A DNA stretch of 6,831 nucleotides from Flavobacteriales bacterium CG18_big_fil_WC_8_21_14_2_50_32_9 (lineage in GTDB: Bacteria > Bacteroidota > Bacteroidia > Flavobacteriales_E > Vicingaceae), in contig PCUH01000111.1 in the NCBI GenBank assembly GCA_002770955.1, positions 1 to 6,831 of the forward strand. Reading direction: 5' to 3'. Made by a program: the position numbers and the translations under genes. The notes under the pieces were generated by a model. It did not search any database and was not told where the DNA came from. It worked only from the letters and a program-made list of their open reading frames with translations. Shown here piece after piece: positions 6,551 through 6,831 of the stretch; the first letter of the stretch is position 1, and each line of letters begins with the position of its first letter.

Positions 6551-6831
6551 ATGGCTATACGTTCAAAAAATAAAGTAAGCACCAATTTCAATATGTCGAG
6601 TATGACGGATATTGTGTTTTTGTTGTTGGTGTTTTTCATCATCGCATCTACATTAATTAGTCCTAATGCGTTGGATGTTATTTTGCCTAAAGCAAGTCAT
6701 TCAGCACCTCACCCTCAAACGGTAAATGTGAGTATTACAGAAGATTTAAGATATTATGTAAATAAAGATGAGGTAGCTGTTGAAGAGCTAGAAACCTTAT
6801 TGTTATCGCATACGGCTAATGAAGAAAACCC
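6551..6831 (+). CDS. exbD: ExbD/TolR family proton channel subunit (5' part, cut by window edge)
   Basis: Reading from the ATG at 6551, the frame stays open to the window edge, giving the first 93 residues of an ExbD/TolR protein (usually about 130-200 residues). ExbD is anchored by one N-terminal helix inside the ExbB pore and couples proton flow to TonB through its periplasmic domain. The short cytoplasmic start (MAIRSKNKVSTNFNMSSM) is followed by a single helix 'TDIVFLLLVFFIIAS' (19-33) with Asp20, the equivalent of the essential proton-carrying aspartate of E. coli ExbD (D25). Next comes the usual 'LDVILPKA' entry to the periplasmic domain, then 'VNVSITEDLRYYVNKDEV', the typical ExbD beta-strand pattern. 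A short His/Pro-rich linker (SHSAPHPQ) joins these parts. The start is preceded by GATAAAA rather than a Shine-Dalgarno site. It is probably co-transcribed with exbB. Confidence 0.9.
   Translation, partial: MAIRSKNKVSTNFNMSSMTDIVFLLLVFFIIASTLISPNALDVILPKASHSAPHPQTVNVSITEDLRYYVNKDEVAVEELETLLLSHTANEEN

Overview
The window looks like chromosomal DNA of a member of the Bacteroidota, most likely a flavobacterium-like lineage. The DNA is strongly AT-rich. No Shine-Dalgarno site is evident before the start codons. The central gene encodes a giant secreted protein built from SprB repeats, PKD domains and a 'gliding motility-associated' C-terminal sorting domain. That combination belongs to the type IX secretion system (T9SS), which is confined to this phylum. 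All genes read on the + strand.

Layout from left to right: (1) the last ~30 codons of an unidentified gene, ending at 91; (2) a 469-residue polytopic membrane protein (122-1531) resembling GT-C/GT39-type glycosyltransferases that use lipid-linked sugars; (3) a 147-bp AT-rich gap with a short inverted repeat and a perfect 14-bp palindrome; (4) a 1293-residue cell-surface/secreted repeat protein (1679-5560), with a signal peptide, a Cys-rich N-terminal region, Ig/PKD-like modules, six SprB repeats of 77-79 residues, two PKD domains and a type-B T9SS sorting domain; (5) a strong intrinsic terminator (5593-5632) with an overlapping alternative hairpin; (6) exbB (5737-6453); (7) a 97-bp spacer carrying an imperfect heptanucleotide tandem repeat; (8) the start of exbD (6551 to the window edge).

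There are two or three separate functional units. The left end appears to be envelope glycan biosynthesis (glycosyltransferase plus an unknown gene). The middle gene is an independently terminated T9SS cargo, probably an adhesin or surface filament. The right end is the beginning of an ExbB-ExbD proton-channel operon that would energise TonB-dependent outer-membrane transport. I see no direct link between the adhesin and exbBD beyond adjacency, and the terminator between them argues for separate transcription.

I found no mobile element, CRISPR array, tRNA/rRNA or clearly novel system. The less ordinary observations are the heptamer repeat in the exbB-exbD spacer, the palindrome upstream of the adhesin gene, the density of Bacteroidota-type O-glycosylation motifs in the adhesin next to a glycosyltransferase gene, and the absence of the PorP/SprF-type partner gene that often follows such adhesins.
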